Source: Selaginella moellendorffii | Taxonomy: Eukaryota > Streptophyta > Lycopodiopsida > Selaginellales > Selaginellaceae | NCBI RefSeq assembly: GCF_000143415.4 | Contig: NW_003314278.1 | Location: forward strand, 1,627,543 to 1,691,542 | Direction: 5' to 3' | DNA length: 64,000 nt | Part shown: positions 40,352 through 51,810 of the stretch, piece by piece | Position numbering within the stretch: the first letter of the stretch is position 1 | Layout of the letters: each line of letters starts with the position of its first letter | Position numbers and translations under genes: made by a program | Notes under the pieces: model-generated | What the model was told of the DNA's origin: nothing | Database searches by the model: none | What the model saw: only the letters and a program-made list of their open reading frames with translations

Positions 40352-42551
40352 ATGGGATTTTCATTTGTTTCAATAGTGATTGTACTACAGTTTTCTCCTG
40401 TGATAGGTTTTGGATCTATGGCCACAATCGGTTCTATGTGGACTGGCTATCCTTACATAGATGTAGGTGATTATTCCATTTGTGTTTTACAAGCAAATTC
40501 CTTACAACCAATATACTTGGGAAAATTTATATCGCCAGTAGGAGTACCTAAAGACAAGAAGCTCTTGGCTATTTCAGGAGGATCCGGGTTTGTATGTGGG
40601 CTGCTTTATGGTTCACAGTTTCCAATATGCTGGGGTGACATAGAATTGCCACAGTCTCTAGAAAACATAAGCTTTACAAGCTTGAATTGTGGCAGGAGCC
40701 ACTGTTGTGCGATCCGGAGTGACGACAGTAAAATCAACTGCTGGGGTATATTCATCTACAAATCTCCAGACCAGCCATTCGTGTCAGTCTCATTGGGAAT
40801 AGATTTTTCCTGTGGCCTGACCCAAGATGGAAATATTACTTGTTGGGGTCATCTCTCTGATGCTATACCACAACCAGATCGAGGCACTGGAACCTTTGTA
40901 TCTCTATTCGCGGGAGGTTACTCCATATGTGGGATAGAAAGCTCCACAAGGGATATACTTTGCTGGGGGGAAGATGCTTCTTACACTTATGCTCCATCTG
41001 TTTTTCAATTCTCTAGCGTAACCGGAGGACGCTATCATATGTGTGGCATTAGAGCGGATAATCACCAAGTGGTGTGCTGGGGACAAAACAATGTTTATCA
41101 GCTTAGAGCTCCAAAGAATGTCTCATTCACAGCCATTTCAGCTGGCGACTTTTATACTTGTGGTTTCACGCGGGATGGGCGTTTAAGAGTTCTTTGCTGG
41201 GGAGGATACAAGGAAGAGTATTGGGAAGTTAACATCACTGGCATTCATGTTAGTCAGGCGATATGCTCAAGCCGGTGTCGCAAGGATCAATACCAGACTT
41301 CTAAGTATGGGTGTCCATCGCTAACAGATCGGGTGTGCTTGGATTGTTCAGTGTGTACTGGTGATGATATTGAGCTTGTTCCGTGTGGGATCAACACTGA
41401 TCGTGTGTGTGGGAAGCCATCTTTGGCTTCTCATCAAGGGGATATTAAGAACCTGAGGAAACTCTTCCTTGTGCTGTTGTATTTGATCATCACGTTGTCT
41501 TTTGGGCTCATTCTCATGGCTACGTTTTCGTATTTTACTTATATGAAGAAGAGGAAGCTAGAAACACTTGCTAACATTGTGAGCTTTTCCAGGAGCGACA
41601 TACTTTATTTCTCCTCGGCAGAGCTGAGAGAGGCGACCAACAACTACAGCGATGAAATGGTTTTGAGCAAGAGTGCTTCTGGAAATGTTTACAAGGGACT
41701 GCTCCAAAATGGTCAGGAGGTTGCTATCAAGCAAGCGAAGCTGTTTAACAGGTACTTGAAACTTATAAACTCCGTGTATGCCTCTCAGTGATGAAAACAG
41801 GTCGGAGAAAATGTTTGAGAAGGAACTGCATCTTCTCGGGAGAGCTCACCACTCATGCCTGGTGAATTTGATTGGATACTGTGAGGTGGACAAGCTTTTG
41901 GTCTTTGAGTTCATGCCCAGAGGAACTCTTTCTCAAAATATATATACCAAAACGCCACCATTGGACTGGGTAAGCCGGATAAGAATCGCTGAACAGGCTG
42001 CCCGAGGCCTTGAGTATCTTCACAGGTATGCATCGCCAAGCATCATTCACAGGGACGTGAAATCATCGAACATCCTTCTCGACTACAACTGGAATGCTCA
42101 CGTCTCGAATTTTGGCCTTTGCTCGCTTGAAGAAACTCAAGCCAGTGGAACAACCATCACAACACCCGGTTACTTGGATCCCGAGTATGGTTCCTGTCTC
42201 CGCCTCACAGCCAAGAGCGATGTTTACAGCTTTGGAGTGGTTCTTCTAGAGTTACTCTCCGGTGAGAAGCCGATTGATTCTTCGAGAAATATCCAGGACT
42301 TGGCAGCTTGGGTGCTTGATCTCGTCGGACGTGACGAGTGGAACTCGGTGCTCGATCAAAAGTTGGCACTGCCTCCACAGCCGGAGCCTTTATACAATGC
42401 AGTGAAACTTAGTTTGGAGTGTACCAAGGTCAGAGGCAAGGATAGGCCAACTATGAGTGAGGTTGCTCAGAGGCTAGAAGAAATATTGGAAATGATTCTA
42501 GTACCTTCTTCCTTGAGTTCCATTACAAATACAACGGTGTCTCTCGTCTAA
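40352..42551 (+). CDS. CRINKLY4-like receptor kinase with atypical active site (716 aa)
   Basis: Exons 40352-41751 and 41801-42551 join over a 49-bp intron. Order: signal peptide (about 1-19); seven RCC1/crinkly-type repeats, each with a CxW-type end (SICVLQ, PICWGDIEL, KINCWGIF, NITCWGHL, DILCWGED, QVVCWGQN, RVLCWGGY); a TNFR-like Cys domain (CRKDQYQTSKYGCPSLTDRV, CGINTDRVCG); one membrane helix (LVLLYLIITLSFGLILMATF); and a kinase domain. The VAIK Lys and the HRDVKSSN catalytic loop are present. The glycine loop reads SKSASGNVYKG, with the first two glycines lost. The DFG motif reads NFG (HVSNFGLCS), replacing the Mg-binding Asp. The family (ACR4/CCR) controls epidermal and stem-cell fate at the plasma membrane. 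This member is probably catalytically weak or dead. Confidence 0.85.
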
Positions 42552-42689
42552 CAAATGGTAATCACATGGTACCTTTGTCTACCGAGAGATTTTTCACCAG
42601 CACTGGTTTTCCCGGTCTGGTCCACTCCAAGTCTGACACCAAGTCAACTCATTCGTCGACTAGTCAACGCAAGTAATACCACGCTAGAC

Positions 42690-43065
42690 AACAGTAAGTA
42701 TGGTCAACCCTGACACTTATCTCGCAGCTCTCTCCCCAGGCGTCGCGTTCCCGTGGATCTTGGAGCAGCCCAGCACATTGTCACATGGCACGAGGACGTC
42801 CCCAGCGTGATCATGCAGCAATAGTGTTCAATTGATCTGTCCGGCTTCACCGATTGAAATTGGCCCTGGCTCTCGTCCAGTAGCCCCATACTTGAGCACG
42901 CCCAGCATTGTCGTAGAATTGGCCTCCAATCACTCCTCATCGGAAGACTTTAGCCAGATTCTTGAGGTTCTCATGGTGTTTCATCTCACGATATTGCGTT
43001 CTGGCATTTCATCGAAGAGTCTCCGGCCAATCCGCAAATGGCCTGTCTGAGCATAACAATAGCTG
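42690..43065 (-). pseudogene. PPR 3' fragment, relic of the gene at 45422-47089
   Basis: Minus-strand match to the C-terminal part of the PPR gene at 45422: CSSMGLLDESQGQFQSVKPD, then IEHYCCMIT and AAPRSTGTRRLGRELR, plus the upstream stretch encoding MPERNI and RIGQRLFDEM (plus strand 42990-43040). Several deletions and frame changes. It follows the intact receptor kinase just as the intact PPR follows the kinase pseudogene, so both come from one duplicated block. Confidence 0.85.
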
Positions 43066-43429
43066 TTCAGAAGAGCGTTGAAGACTTCTCAAGGTCGCCA
43101 CCAAATATAAACCACGCGTCATTGAAAAACTTACCTCGCTTCTTCATAAGATGACATTTGATCTAGCATTGATTTATCCGCGATCTCAACCATAGCTGGC
43201 AGCCGCTGGCCAGAGCGCTCCTAGAGGAATGGCCCAGAAAAAACGTCACCCCGGCCAGAGGAAGCTCCGCGACGCAAGCGCTGGCCATGGCGGCAAATTT
43301 TTAACCTTTTTAACGTTTTCTTCACATATTTATTAGAATAAAAGTATTGGGTTTGTTAAAGGTTTTTCAGCCAATTTTTAAAAAAACTGCCATTTGGTGT
43401 ATGCGTCTCTAAATTTGTTTCATTAGTAA

Positions 43430-45350
43430 CTTTGCTCCATTTTTCTCCTCTGATTGGCCACAATCAGTTCTATATGGACTGGCAATTGCTCCATACAAGC
43501 CAATTCCTTACAACCAATCTTCTTAGGAAAATACTAATGGCACGGACAAGAAGCTCTTGGTTACCTCCGGAAGATCTGGATTTATATCTGGGCTGCTCTG
43601 TGAGCTTTACAAGCTTGAATTGTGGCAAGAGCCACTGTTGTGCGATCCGGAGCGACGACAGTAAAATCAACTGTTGGGGGCTGTTGACCTAGACCAGCCA
43701 TTCGAGTCAGTCTCATCGGGAATAGATTTCGACCCAAGATGGGAAGATAACTTGTTGGGGCCATCTCTCTCCTATACCAGAACCAGATCAAGGCTTCGCA
43801 TCTCTGTTCGCGGGAGGCTACTCCATATGTGGGATAACAAGTTCCACAAGAGATATACTTTGCTGGGGAGTAGATGCTTCGTACACTTACGCTCCACCTG
43901 TTAGGATGCTACCATATGTGTGGCATACGAGCGGATAGTCACCAGGTGGAGTGCTGGGGACAAAACAATGTTTATAAGCTCAAAGATGTCTCCTTTGCAG
44001 CCATTTCAGCTGGCGACTATTATACCTGTGGTTTGACGTGGGATGGGCGTTTAGCAGTTCTTCGCTGGGGAGGATACAAGCAAGTATTGGGAAGTTAAGT
44101 CGGTGTCGCAAGGATCAATACCAGACTTCTAAGTATGGGTGTCCATCGCTAACAGATCGGGTGTGGTTGGAGTGTTCAGTGTGTACTGGTGATGATATTA
44201 AGCTTGTTCCGTGTGGGATCGGCACTGATCGTGTGTGTGGGAAGCCATCTTTGGCTTCTCATCAAGCAGAAGTTAAGAACCAGAGAAAACTATCCCTTAT
44301 GCTATTGTGTGTGATCATCACGTTAATAATGTTGCCGTTTGCGCTCATTCTCATGGCTACGTTTTTGTGTTTTACATACATGAAAAAAGAGGAAGCTAGA
44401 AATGCTTGCTGACATTGAGAACGTCTCCAGGAACGAGATACTGTATATCTCCTCAGCAGAGCTGAGAGAGGCAACTAACAACTACAGCGATGAAATGCTT
44501 TTAAGCAAGGGTGCTTTTGGAAATGTTTACAAGGGAATGCTCCAGAATGGTCAGGAGGTTGCTATCAAGCAAGCGAAGCTGTCTAACAGGTACTTGATTA
44601 AACTCAAAGTTGATATCTCCCTGATGAAACCAATTTATCAGGTCAGAGAAAATGTTTAAGAATGAACTGCAGATCCTCCCGAGAGCTCACCACTCATGCT
44701 GAACTGGATTGGATACTGTGAGGTGGACAGCTTTGAGTTCATGCCCAAAGGAACTCTTTCTCAAAATATGGGTAAGCCGGATAAGAACCGCTGAACAGGC
44801 AGCTCGAGGCCTTGAGTATCTTCACAGGTATGCATGACCAAGCATCATTCACAGGGACGTGAAATTATCAAACATCCTTCTCGACTACAACTGGAATGCT
44901 CATGACTCGAACTTTGGCCTTCCCTCACTCGAATGAAGCCAGTGGAACAACCATCACAATCGCTGGCAAACCCGGTTACTTGGATCCCGAGTGGTTCCTC
45001 TCTCCGCCTCACAGCCAAGAGCGATGTTTACAGCTTTGGAGTGGTTCTTCTAGAGTTACTCTCCTGCAAGAAGCCGATTCTTCGAGAGATATCCAGGACT
45101 TGGTAGCTTGCGTGCTTGATCGCGTCAGACGTGACGAGTGGAACTCGGTGCTAGATCAAAAGTTGACACTGCCTCCACGGCTGGAGCCTTTATACGATGC
45201 AGTGAAACTTAGTTTGGAGTGTACCAAGATCAAAACCAAGATTAGGCCAACTATGAGCGACGTTGCTAAGAGGCTAGAAGAGATATTGGAAGTGATGCTG
45301 GTCACTCCTTCCTTGAGTTCCACTGGAACTACAATGGTGTCCCTTGTCCA
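43430..45350 (+). pseudogene. Decayed tandem copy of the CRINKLY4-like receptor kinase
   Basis: It follows the gene at 40352 from the ectodomain (LTTNLLRKILMARTRSSW, SLNCGKSHCCAIRSDDSKIN) through a TNFR-like block (KYGCPSLTDRVWLECSVCTG), membrane helix and kinase start (LSKGAFGNVYKGMLQNGQEV) to the C-terminal tail (VTPSLSSTGTTMVSLV). It has many frameshifts and deletions, among them a loss inside the repeat region near 43690-43900, a loss of about 25 bases near 44770 and damage after TITIAGKPGYLDPEW. Its glycine loop is more canonical (KGAFGNVYKG) than that of the intact gene, but the activation motif is also SNFG. The N replacement therefore predates the duplication. Confidence 0.88.
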
Positions 45351-45421
45351 AGTAATGGGAGTTTTTGGAGATTGCAACGTCTGGTCAACTCTGGTCCGAC
45401 ACCTCGACTGGTCAACGTCAG

Positions 45422-47089
45422 TCAAGACCCTGTCTTGGTTTGTATCATGCTAGACAACAGCAAGTACGGAGAAGAGTTTCTTGGGATCAACCCAGACGCT
45501 TGTCTCGCAGCTCTCTCCCCAGGCGTCGCATCGCCGTGGATCTTGGAGCAGCCAAGCAGCGACGTCCACATTGTCACATCCGGCTGGAATGGCATTGTAT
45601 CCACGAGCTCCTCCGCATCCCGGATTTTGCCCGACGTCCCTAGCAGCGTGATCATGCAGCAATAGTGCTCGGACCCCGGCTCGATCGATCTGTCCGGCTT
45701 CATCGATAGAAACTGGCTTTGGCTCTCGTCCAGCAGCCCCATATGGCAGCACGCCGTGAGTACGCCAAGCATTGTCGTGGAATTGGGCTCTAATCCCTCT
45801 TGGTCAATCTTTCGGAAGAGCTCCAGCGAGAATCTTGACTTTCGATTCTCGGCGTAGGCGTAGATCATGGTGTTCCAAGTCACGATATTGCGTTCTGGCA
45901 TTTCATCGAAGAGCCTCTGCCCGATCCGCAAATGACCAGTCTGAGCATATGCTGCAACAACCGCTGTCCAGGAGACGATGTTTCGATCAGGCATTGCGTC
46001 AAAGACTTCTCTCGCCTGCTCAAGCTCGCCACAGAACACAAATCCAGTGATCATTGTGTTAAACGCCACCAGACTCTTCTCTGGCATTCCATTAAAGAAC
46101 TTCTTCGCTTCTTCAATATGCCCATTCTGGGCATAAGATGACATTAGTGCCGTCCATGCCACTATGTCTCTCTCTGGCATCTTCTCAAACAGGCGTTTAC
46201 ATTCCTCTAGCTGCCCGTACTCTGCGTACGACACGATCATAGTCGTCCACGTCACGATGTTTTTGAACGGCATCGCGTCGAAAGCATCTCTAGCCCGTGA
46301 GAGATGCCCGGCTTGGGCATATGCTTGGACAATGGAGGTTGAAGTTATAACGCTCGCCTCTGGTGCCTTCTCAAACATCGTCACGGCATCATGGAGCTCG
46401 CCAAGGTTGGCATAAGCGGTGATCATCGTCGCCCACGAGATTAGATCGCGCTGGGGCATCCGATCGAACACCTCCTTGGCATCGGCCAATCGCCCACCAA
46501 GAGCAAACGCCTGGATCATCGAGTTCCAGGTGACAATGTCGCGGTCGGGCATTGTCTCGAAGAGATCTCTCGCGTTTTCCAAGTAGCCATTCTCCGCGAG
46601 AGCCGTGATCACGGTGTTGCAAGTCACAACCGAGTGCTCGGGCATCCGAGCGAACAGGGCCTTGGCCGCTTGCAAATGCCCGTTTTGGACGCTCGCGTTC
46701 AGGATGATCCCCCAGGAGAACTCGTTCGGGGATTCGATGGCGTCGAAGACGCGGCGCGCAGATTCGATGCTGCCACACTTGCCATACATCTCGATGAGGA
46801 GATTATTGAGGTAGAGGCTGCTCTTGTGCTTGGTCGCAAGGATCTTGTCGTGGGCTCGCCGGGCCGCTGCCAAATCCCTGGAAGCCCCACACGATCTGAT
46901 GATCCGAGCGTAGAGCGCGAGATCTGTGAGATCCAAGGGGTCTGTGACGCCCGTGAACTCGAGGTTGTAGTTCCCAGGAGGCATTCGCACGCCCACCGCC
47001 ATTGGAGCATGGCTTAGGGCAAAGTGTTGTCTGATGTGGCGAGTACGTGTCAAACGGAGTTGACGTGGATCAAGGAAAGTCTGCCACAT
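45422..47089 (-). CDS. PPR protein (555 aa)
   Basis: Intron-less. ATGs at 47089 or further in (MAVGVRMPPG, near 47000) are possible starts. After YARIIRSCGASRDLAAARRA and NLLIEMYGKCGSIESARRVF come about 11 S/SS repeats of 31 residues (TMPDRDIVTWNSMIQAFALG, RMPQRDLISWATMITAYANL and so on), then an L2/S2/E1-like end (GLEPNSTTMLGVLTACCHMG, HYCCMITLLGTSGKI, SSPYLLLSSMIQTKTGS). No DYW domain. Its 3' end lies just past the kinase pseudogene. Its 5' end faces the next PPR gene with 53 bp between start codons. A shorter relic is at 42690. Confidence 0.85.
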   Translation of the reverse strand: MWQTFLDPRQLRLTRTRHIRQHFALSHAPMAVGVRMPPGNYNLEFTGVTDPLDLTDLALYARIIRSCGASRDLAAARRAHDKILATKHKSSLYLNNLLIEMYGKCGSIESARRVFDAIESPNEFSWGIILNASVQNGHLQAAKALFARMPEHSVVTCNTVITALAENGYLENARDLFETMPDRDIVTWNSMIQAFALGGRLADAKEVFDRMPQRDLISWATMITAYANLGELHDAVTMFEKAPEASVITSTSIVQAYAQAGHLSRARDAFDAMPFKNIVTWTTMIVSYAEYGQLEECKRLFEKMPERDIVAWTALMSSYAQNGHIEEAKKFFNGMPEKSLVAFNTMITGFVFCGELEQAREVFDAMPDRNIVSWTAVVAAYAQTGHLRIGQRLFDEMPERNIVTWNTMIYAYAENRKSRFSLELFRKIDQEGLEPNSTTMLGVLTACCHMGLLDESQSQFLSMKPDRSIEPGSEHYCCMITLLGTSGKIRDAEELVDTMPFQPDVTMWTSLLGCSKIHGDATPGERAARQASGLIPRNSSPYLLLSSMIQTKTGS

Positions 47090-47142
47090 GGAATGCCAGA
47101 CGTGTTAGGAAGTTTGCCACATGGAATGCTAATTGGGCGCCA

Positions 47143-48858
47143 ATGTGGCGCCCATGTTTTAGGGTTCTTGAGAATGTGGATTTCTTCGCGAGGGCGGTGC
47201 GGCTGTGTGGCGATGTTAGGGATTGCCTCCAGGCGCAATGGCTGCATCGCCGGATTCTCCAGAGCGGCCAGATCAAGAACAGGTACCTCGCAAATCTGGT
47301 GGTGGAGATGTATGGCAAACTTGGCATGGTGGAAGAAGCGCGCGGCGTCTTTGACGCCATCGCGCAGCCGAATCTCTTCTCCTGGACGATCATCTTGAAT
47401 GCCTACGCCCAGAACGGATTCGTGGAGGCAGCGCGAGAGATTTTCCGGGAGATGCCTCAGAGGGATGTGGTGGCGTGGAACGCGATCGTCCAGGCGCATG
47501 TTCTTGACGGGAATCTGGGCGATGCGCGGCGGCTGTTTGATCTGATGGAGAGGAGGGATGCCGTGTCCTGGACGATCATGCTTGCGGCATACTCGGAGCT
47601 GCGTGACGCTAGTAAATCCGAAGAGATCTTCGAGAGGATGCCGGAGTGGACGAGATCATCCACGAATGCGATGCTTGCAGCATATGCCCAGACTGGGCAT
47701 TCCAGAGAAGCGAGGAGCTTCTTTATAGCTATGCCTGAGAAGGACGCTATCTCCTGGGACACGCTCCTCTCGGCGTATGCTTACGATCGATACTGGAGGG
47801 CGGTGCTCGCTACTTTCGATCGCATGCCACAGCACTGCGAGTTCTCGTGCTCGCTGTTGATCGGGGCCTTCGCGCAGACGAAACGAATCGAGGAGGCGCG
47901 AGGCCTCTTTGATCGCATTCCTGCGAAGAGCGTGGTGATCGAGAGCGCGATGCTGGACGTCTATGCCCAGAGTGGGAACCTGGAGGAAGCGAAGATCTTC
48001 TTCGATGGAATGACGCAGAGGAATGTGGTGTCCTGGAACACCGTCTCTGGAGCGTATGCCCAGTTCGGGTATATGGATCTGGCAAAGGTGGTGTTTGAGA
48101 AAATCCCAGCTTGGAGCATCGTTTCCTGGAACGTTTTTCTGCAAGGATTCTCCTCGGCTGGAAAACTCGACGAGGCCATGGAAGTTTTCGAGACCATGCC
48201 GCAACGCAACGCTCTTTCGTGGGTTGGCGCGATCATGGCCTATGCGCAGCTCGGGCATATCAAGAGGGCGATGCAAGCTTTCGAGGCGATGCCGCTCCAA
48301 AACATGGTTTCGTGGATGATCATGGTGGTGGCCTACGCCGAGAAGGGACACATATCCGAGGCGAGGAGATTGTTCCAGACGGTTCCTCGGCAGGAGAGCC
48401 TCTCCTGGAGCTTCGTGGTGGTGGCTTACTCGTTCATCGGAGCTGGAAGGGAGGCTCTCGAGGAGTTTTACAGGGTCGATCTGGAAGGGATCAAGCTTGA
48501 CAGCGTGATGTTCTGCCGGATCCTCCACGCTTGCTCCCACACGGGGCTCGTGGACGAGGCACTCTACTTCTTTAGTGTCATGGTGGAGCGTGGAGTGGCA
48601 GTGGAACAGGAGCACTACAACTGCATTGTGGATATCTTGGGACGAGCAGGAAGGCTGGAGGAGGCCGAGGAGGTGCTAAACAGCTTGCCTCGCCTGGCTC
48701 CACACCTGGCGGGATGGCAGAGCTTGCTGAGCTCTTGTAAGATCCAAGCCGATGCCAGGCGTGGAGCTAGAGCTGCGCTGCGTGTGATCCAGTCCAGCCC
48801 CGGCTGCTCGTCTGGATACTCGCTTCTCGCAAACGTTCTCAAGTTTTCTTCCAGTTAA
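47143..48858 (+). CDS. PPR protein (571 aa)
   Basis: Intron-less. The first ATG in frame is at 47143 (MWRPCFRVLENVDFFARAVR). It has RLCGDVRDCLQAQWLHRRIL and NLVVEMYGKLGMVEEARGVF, then about 12 S/SS repeats (EMPQRDVVAWNAIVQAHVLD, RMPEWTRSSTNAMLAAYAQT, GMTQRNVVSWNTVSGAYAQF and so on), and an L2/S2/E1-like end (GIKLDSVMFCRILHACSHTG, HYNCIVDILGRAGRL, GYSLLANVLKFSSS). No DYW domain. It is not a close copy of its head-to-head neighbour, because the repeat sequences differ. Likely organelle RNA factor. Confidence 0.85.
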   Translation: MWRPCFRVLENVDFFARAVRLCGDVRDCLQAQWLHRRILQSGQIKNRYLANLVVEMYGKLGMVEEARGVFDAIAQPNLFSWTIILNAYAQNGFVEAAREIFREMPQRDVVAWNAIVQAHVLDGNLGDARRLFDLMERRDAVSWTIMLAAYSELRDASKSEEIFERMPEWTRSSTNAMLAAYAQTGHSREARSFFIAMPEKDAISWDTLLSAYAYDRYWRAVLATFDRMPQHCEFSCSLLIGAFAQTKRIEEARGLFDRIPAKSVVIESAMLDVYAQSGNLEEAKIFFDGMTQRNVVSWNTVSGAYAQFGYMDLAKVVFEKIPAWSIVSWNVFLQGFSSAGKLDEAMEVFETMPQRNALSWVGAIMAYAQLGHIKRAMQAFEAMPLQNMVSWMIMVVAYAEKGHISEARRLFQTVPRQESLSWSFVVVAYSFIGAGREALEEFYRVDLEGIKLDSVMFCRILHACSHTGLVDEALYFFSVMVERGVAVEQEHYNCIVDILGRAGRLEEAEEVLNSLPRLAPHLAGWQSLLSSCKIQADARRGARAALRVIQSSPGCSSGYSLLANVLKFSSS

Positions 48859-49791
48859 GGCGCGGTTCCTTCTTCCTTCTTGGATGCGCGTGAGGCCGCC
48901 GACTTCAAGCCGCCAGTTTTGAAGAGGTGAGTGTTTTCACTTCTTTTCTTTTCCATTTTGTTGTCGAAATGATCGGTGATGGTGCTCTGGCAGATTTGGA
49001 CGACAAAGGCAACGAGTGGGACGTTTTGATGGTGATGACCACTTCATCGACGTCTGGTACTTTTATCACAGCTGCACAGGGTCGGCCGATGTCCAAAGTG
49101 ACTCATGACTTTCGAGAAGAACACCAGGTATTCAAAGAGCACACGAGTACTGACCTTTTCTTTCCAGATCTTTGTAGGGTCCTAGTGATGCAAGAAGAAG
49201 ATGGACGCAATCCATCCCACAGACAACCAGAGCAGCAGGCAATCTCTTTCGGGTAAGGAAACCAAAGATTCGCTTGATTCTTTTAAGACACTCGTCCAGT
49301 CAGGAGGCACGACCATTCCAAACTTTGAAACGACGCAAAACTGGTGATGCGCGGGCTGACGAAACAACCGAGTAGGATATCCAGTCCTCGCAGAACAAGA
49401 AAAGAGAATTTTTTCTGTACGGCGCCATATGTACGACGCGTTTTTCTTCTTTTTGTGAACCACACAAACACTGTAAACTCCTGCGGCCGCACACCACAGC
49501 TGGTCGTCACAGGCTTGTTTCTCGTTTCGTAGCGCTTGGGTGTCGCTCGTTTTTTATTCCTTTTCGTTGCGATCTTTCCTTCGTCCCGGTGACACATAAA
49601 CACAAGCACTTAAAAGCTCTTCGAGATCATTTCGAGTTCCCCACATCTTCGCCCTTCTCAACACCTCGCAAAGGGAGATCCCTTTCCTCTTGCGATCTTG
49701 GAGGCCGATCCAGCGACCCTTTGGAGGAATTTGGGAGCCCATCATCGTTTCCCAGCAGCCCAGTTCCGCGATCCGCCGATCCAGCCTGGTC
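48859..49791 (+). other. Unassigned stretch with splice-like signals, 5' flank of the phosphatase gene
   Basis: Between 48890 and 49260 four short exon-like pieces with GT..AG borders can be joined on the plus strand. They read through AADFKPPVLKR, MSKVTHDFREEHQ and a stop soon after IFVGS. I do not recognise a family, and the pieces could equally be 5' UTR exons or the 3' UTR of the PPR gene. The part from 49300 to 49790 has no supported gene and probably holds the promoter and leader of the 5-phosphatase. Confidence 0.2.
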
Positions 49792-51479
49792 ATGCGCACG
49801 CGTTTCAAGGGGCTGGTCAAGAGACTGCTCTTGAGATCGTCGAGAAAGGACCAGATCGTTGGCTCGTTCAGGGACAGTGGTCTTCTCAGGCTGGCCTCGT
49901 CCTCAACGGGGAACAACGCGAGGATGATCCTCGTCCAATCCCAGGAGCTTGGAGACATGGAGGAGAACGACGCGGTATCGGATCAACCTCTGGAGGACAA
50001 TTCCTTGGATAGTTTCCACTCGTGCAAGACTTCCATCTCCTCGAGCGATCACCTCCCGATTCATGGTCATCCAGCGGCAGTAGAAGATTCAACAGCATCC
50101 TTCAATCTCCGGATTTATGCCGTGACTTGGAACATGAATGGCAAGGTATGAATATCGAATCTCTCAACGTTCCTTTTTGTTCTTACACTGTGACTCCCAG
50201 ATCCCACACGACTCTCTTCCCAAGCTTCTAGAAAACGGGAGAGGTGACTACGATTTATACGTGATTGGGATCCAAGAATCGCCAGTTTCTTCGCTGAGGC
50301 GTGTTCTTCATCCCATTCTCGGCAAACAGTACAGGTATGCTTTCTCGAGTCTTTCTTTCGTAGGTAGTGTGATCTTTCCCATTTCTAGCCATAGCGTAGC
50401 AATGTTTTCGGTTCTTTAGATTTGTGTGACACATTTTCGTGAAATGTCAACTGAATTCTCGAGAGATGGGATTTTGACTTGGTGGCTCTTTTCTGCACAG
50501 CTTTGTGGCAAAGTCAGTGATGGGCTCGCTGCAGCTCTACGTGTTCGGGAAATGTTGGCTGCAACATCACATATCCGGTAAGCTTTGCTGACTTTTTCCG
50601 CGAATGAATCTATTTTTCATTCTTTTTTCCTGAACTCACTGGAGAGTTTGTTTATTTTTCTTGCTCCCCACGGGCAAACAGCCAAGAAAGTTGATAAAGT
50701 TCGATTCAAGGGCTTTGGTGGAGTTGTAGGAAGGCAGAAAGGCGCTGTAGCCGCGTCCTTTTGTATCGGCAATTCATCCTTCCTCTTCATTGCGTCCCAC
50801 TTTGCCGGTAAGAAAGAAGAACTTGCTTCCAAAAACTGTTTCTAAACACGAAAACACAGCTCACGAGAAGAAGGTGAACGAGAGGCACGTTCAGTACTCG
50901 CGAACCCGGCAAAAGATCTTTTCGCGGCCGAGCACCTCACAAGAACAGCCCGGCAGCAACTTCATGGACGAGTCCGACGTTGTGGTCTGGCTCGGAGATC
51001 TAAACTATAGAATCGAAGGCAGCAGAGGTCTCGTCAAATCGTTCGTGAAACAAAACCTTGAGAAGGTACGATACAAAATCTTTCCTTTTTGGTTTTCATG
51101 GTTTCTTCCTTGTGGATCACAGCTGCTATGGAAACGCGATCAGCTCTTCAACGCAGTGGACAAAGGCGAGGTCTTTAATGGATTCGTGGAAGGACCTCTC
51201 GAGTTTAAGCCAACTTACAAGTACGATGTTGGAACGGACGACTATGATACGAGTGGCAAGGTTTGTGAATATTTCTGCTATGGATATTTGCAGCTCACAG
51301 TTTCGTGTGTTGTCTACGATCAGGAAAGGGTTCCATCCTGGACAGATAGAATTCTTCTCAAGATTAGAGATGAGAGCTCTATCAGCCTGGATGTTGTCAA
51401 CTATCAGTCAATCGATTCTTTGCGGAGTTCCGATCACAGGCCTGTCAAGGCACTTCTTCGCGTCACCAATCTCAGCTAG
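49792..51479 (+). CDS. Type I inositol polyphosphate 5-phosphatase (396 aa)
   Basis: Seven exons join in phase: 49792-50145, 50201-50334, 50501-50577, 50682-50807, 50860-51065, 51123-51260 and 51324-51479. After a basic N-terminal arm (MRTRFKGLVKRLLLRSSRKD) and a Ser-rich stretch, the catalytic fold starts at FNLRIYAVTWNMNGK. Signature pieces are DLYVIGIQESP, SSFLFIASHFA, DVVVWLGDLNYRI (near 274-281), ERVPSWTDRILLK and SSDHRPVKALL. These supply the Mg-binding and catalytic Asp, Asn and His residues of 5PTases, which remove the 5-phosphate from Ins(1,4,5)P3 or phosphoinositides. The length fits the smaller plant 5PTases without WD40 repeats. Substrate preference cannot be told. The ATG was chosen as the first in frame. 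Confidence 0.9.
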
Positions 51480-51810
51480 AGCAAGTCCCCGACTCTCCAA
51501 AGTTTTGACACATACTTGTGACATAAAAAGGTTGTAATTTTCTATACGTCCATATCTCTCCCATGCTGAAGATCATGGGAGGTGGATTTTAATGAGATTT
51601 CACTTTCAACTTTAGTCGTGAGGGGATACAAATCGTTCTTGAAGGCATGAATGTCCGAGCTCGTGACTCTCGTGGGAAGAAAAAGCTTTGTTTTTTTTCC
51701 CTCTGTTTGTGTAAGGGATGGAAGCCCAGACAGAGCTCACATTTCTCGCGTGGGCATACGAAGCTCTAGTATAAATCCAGTGTGGATAACTTGGATCATT
51801 CATTGGAGGC

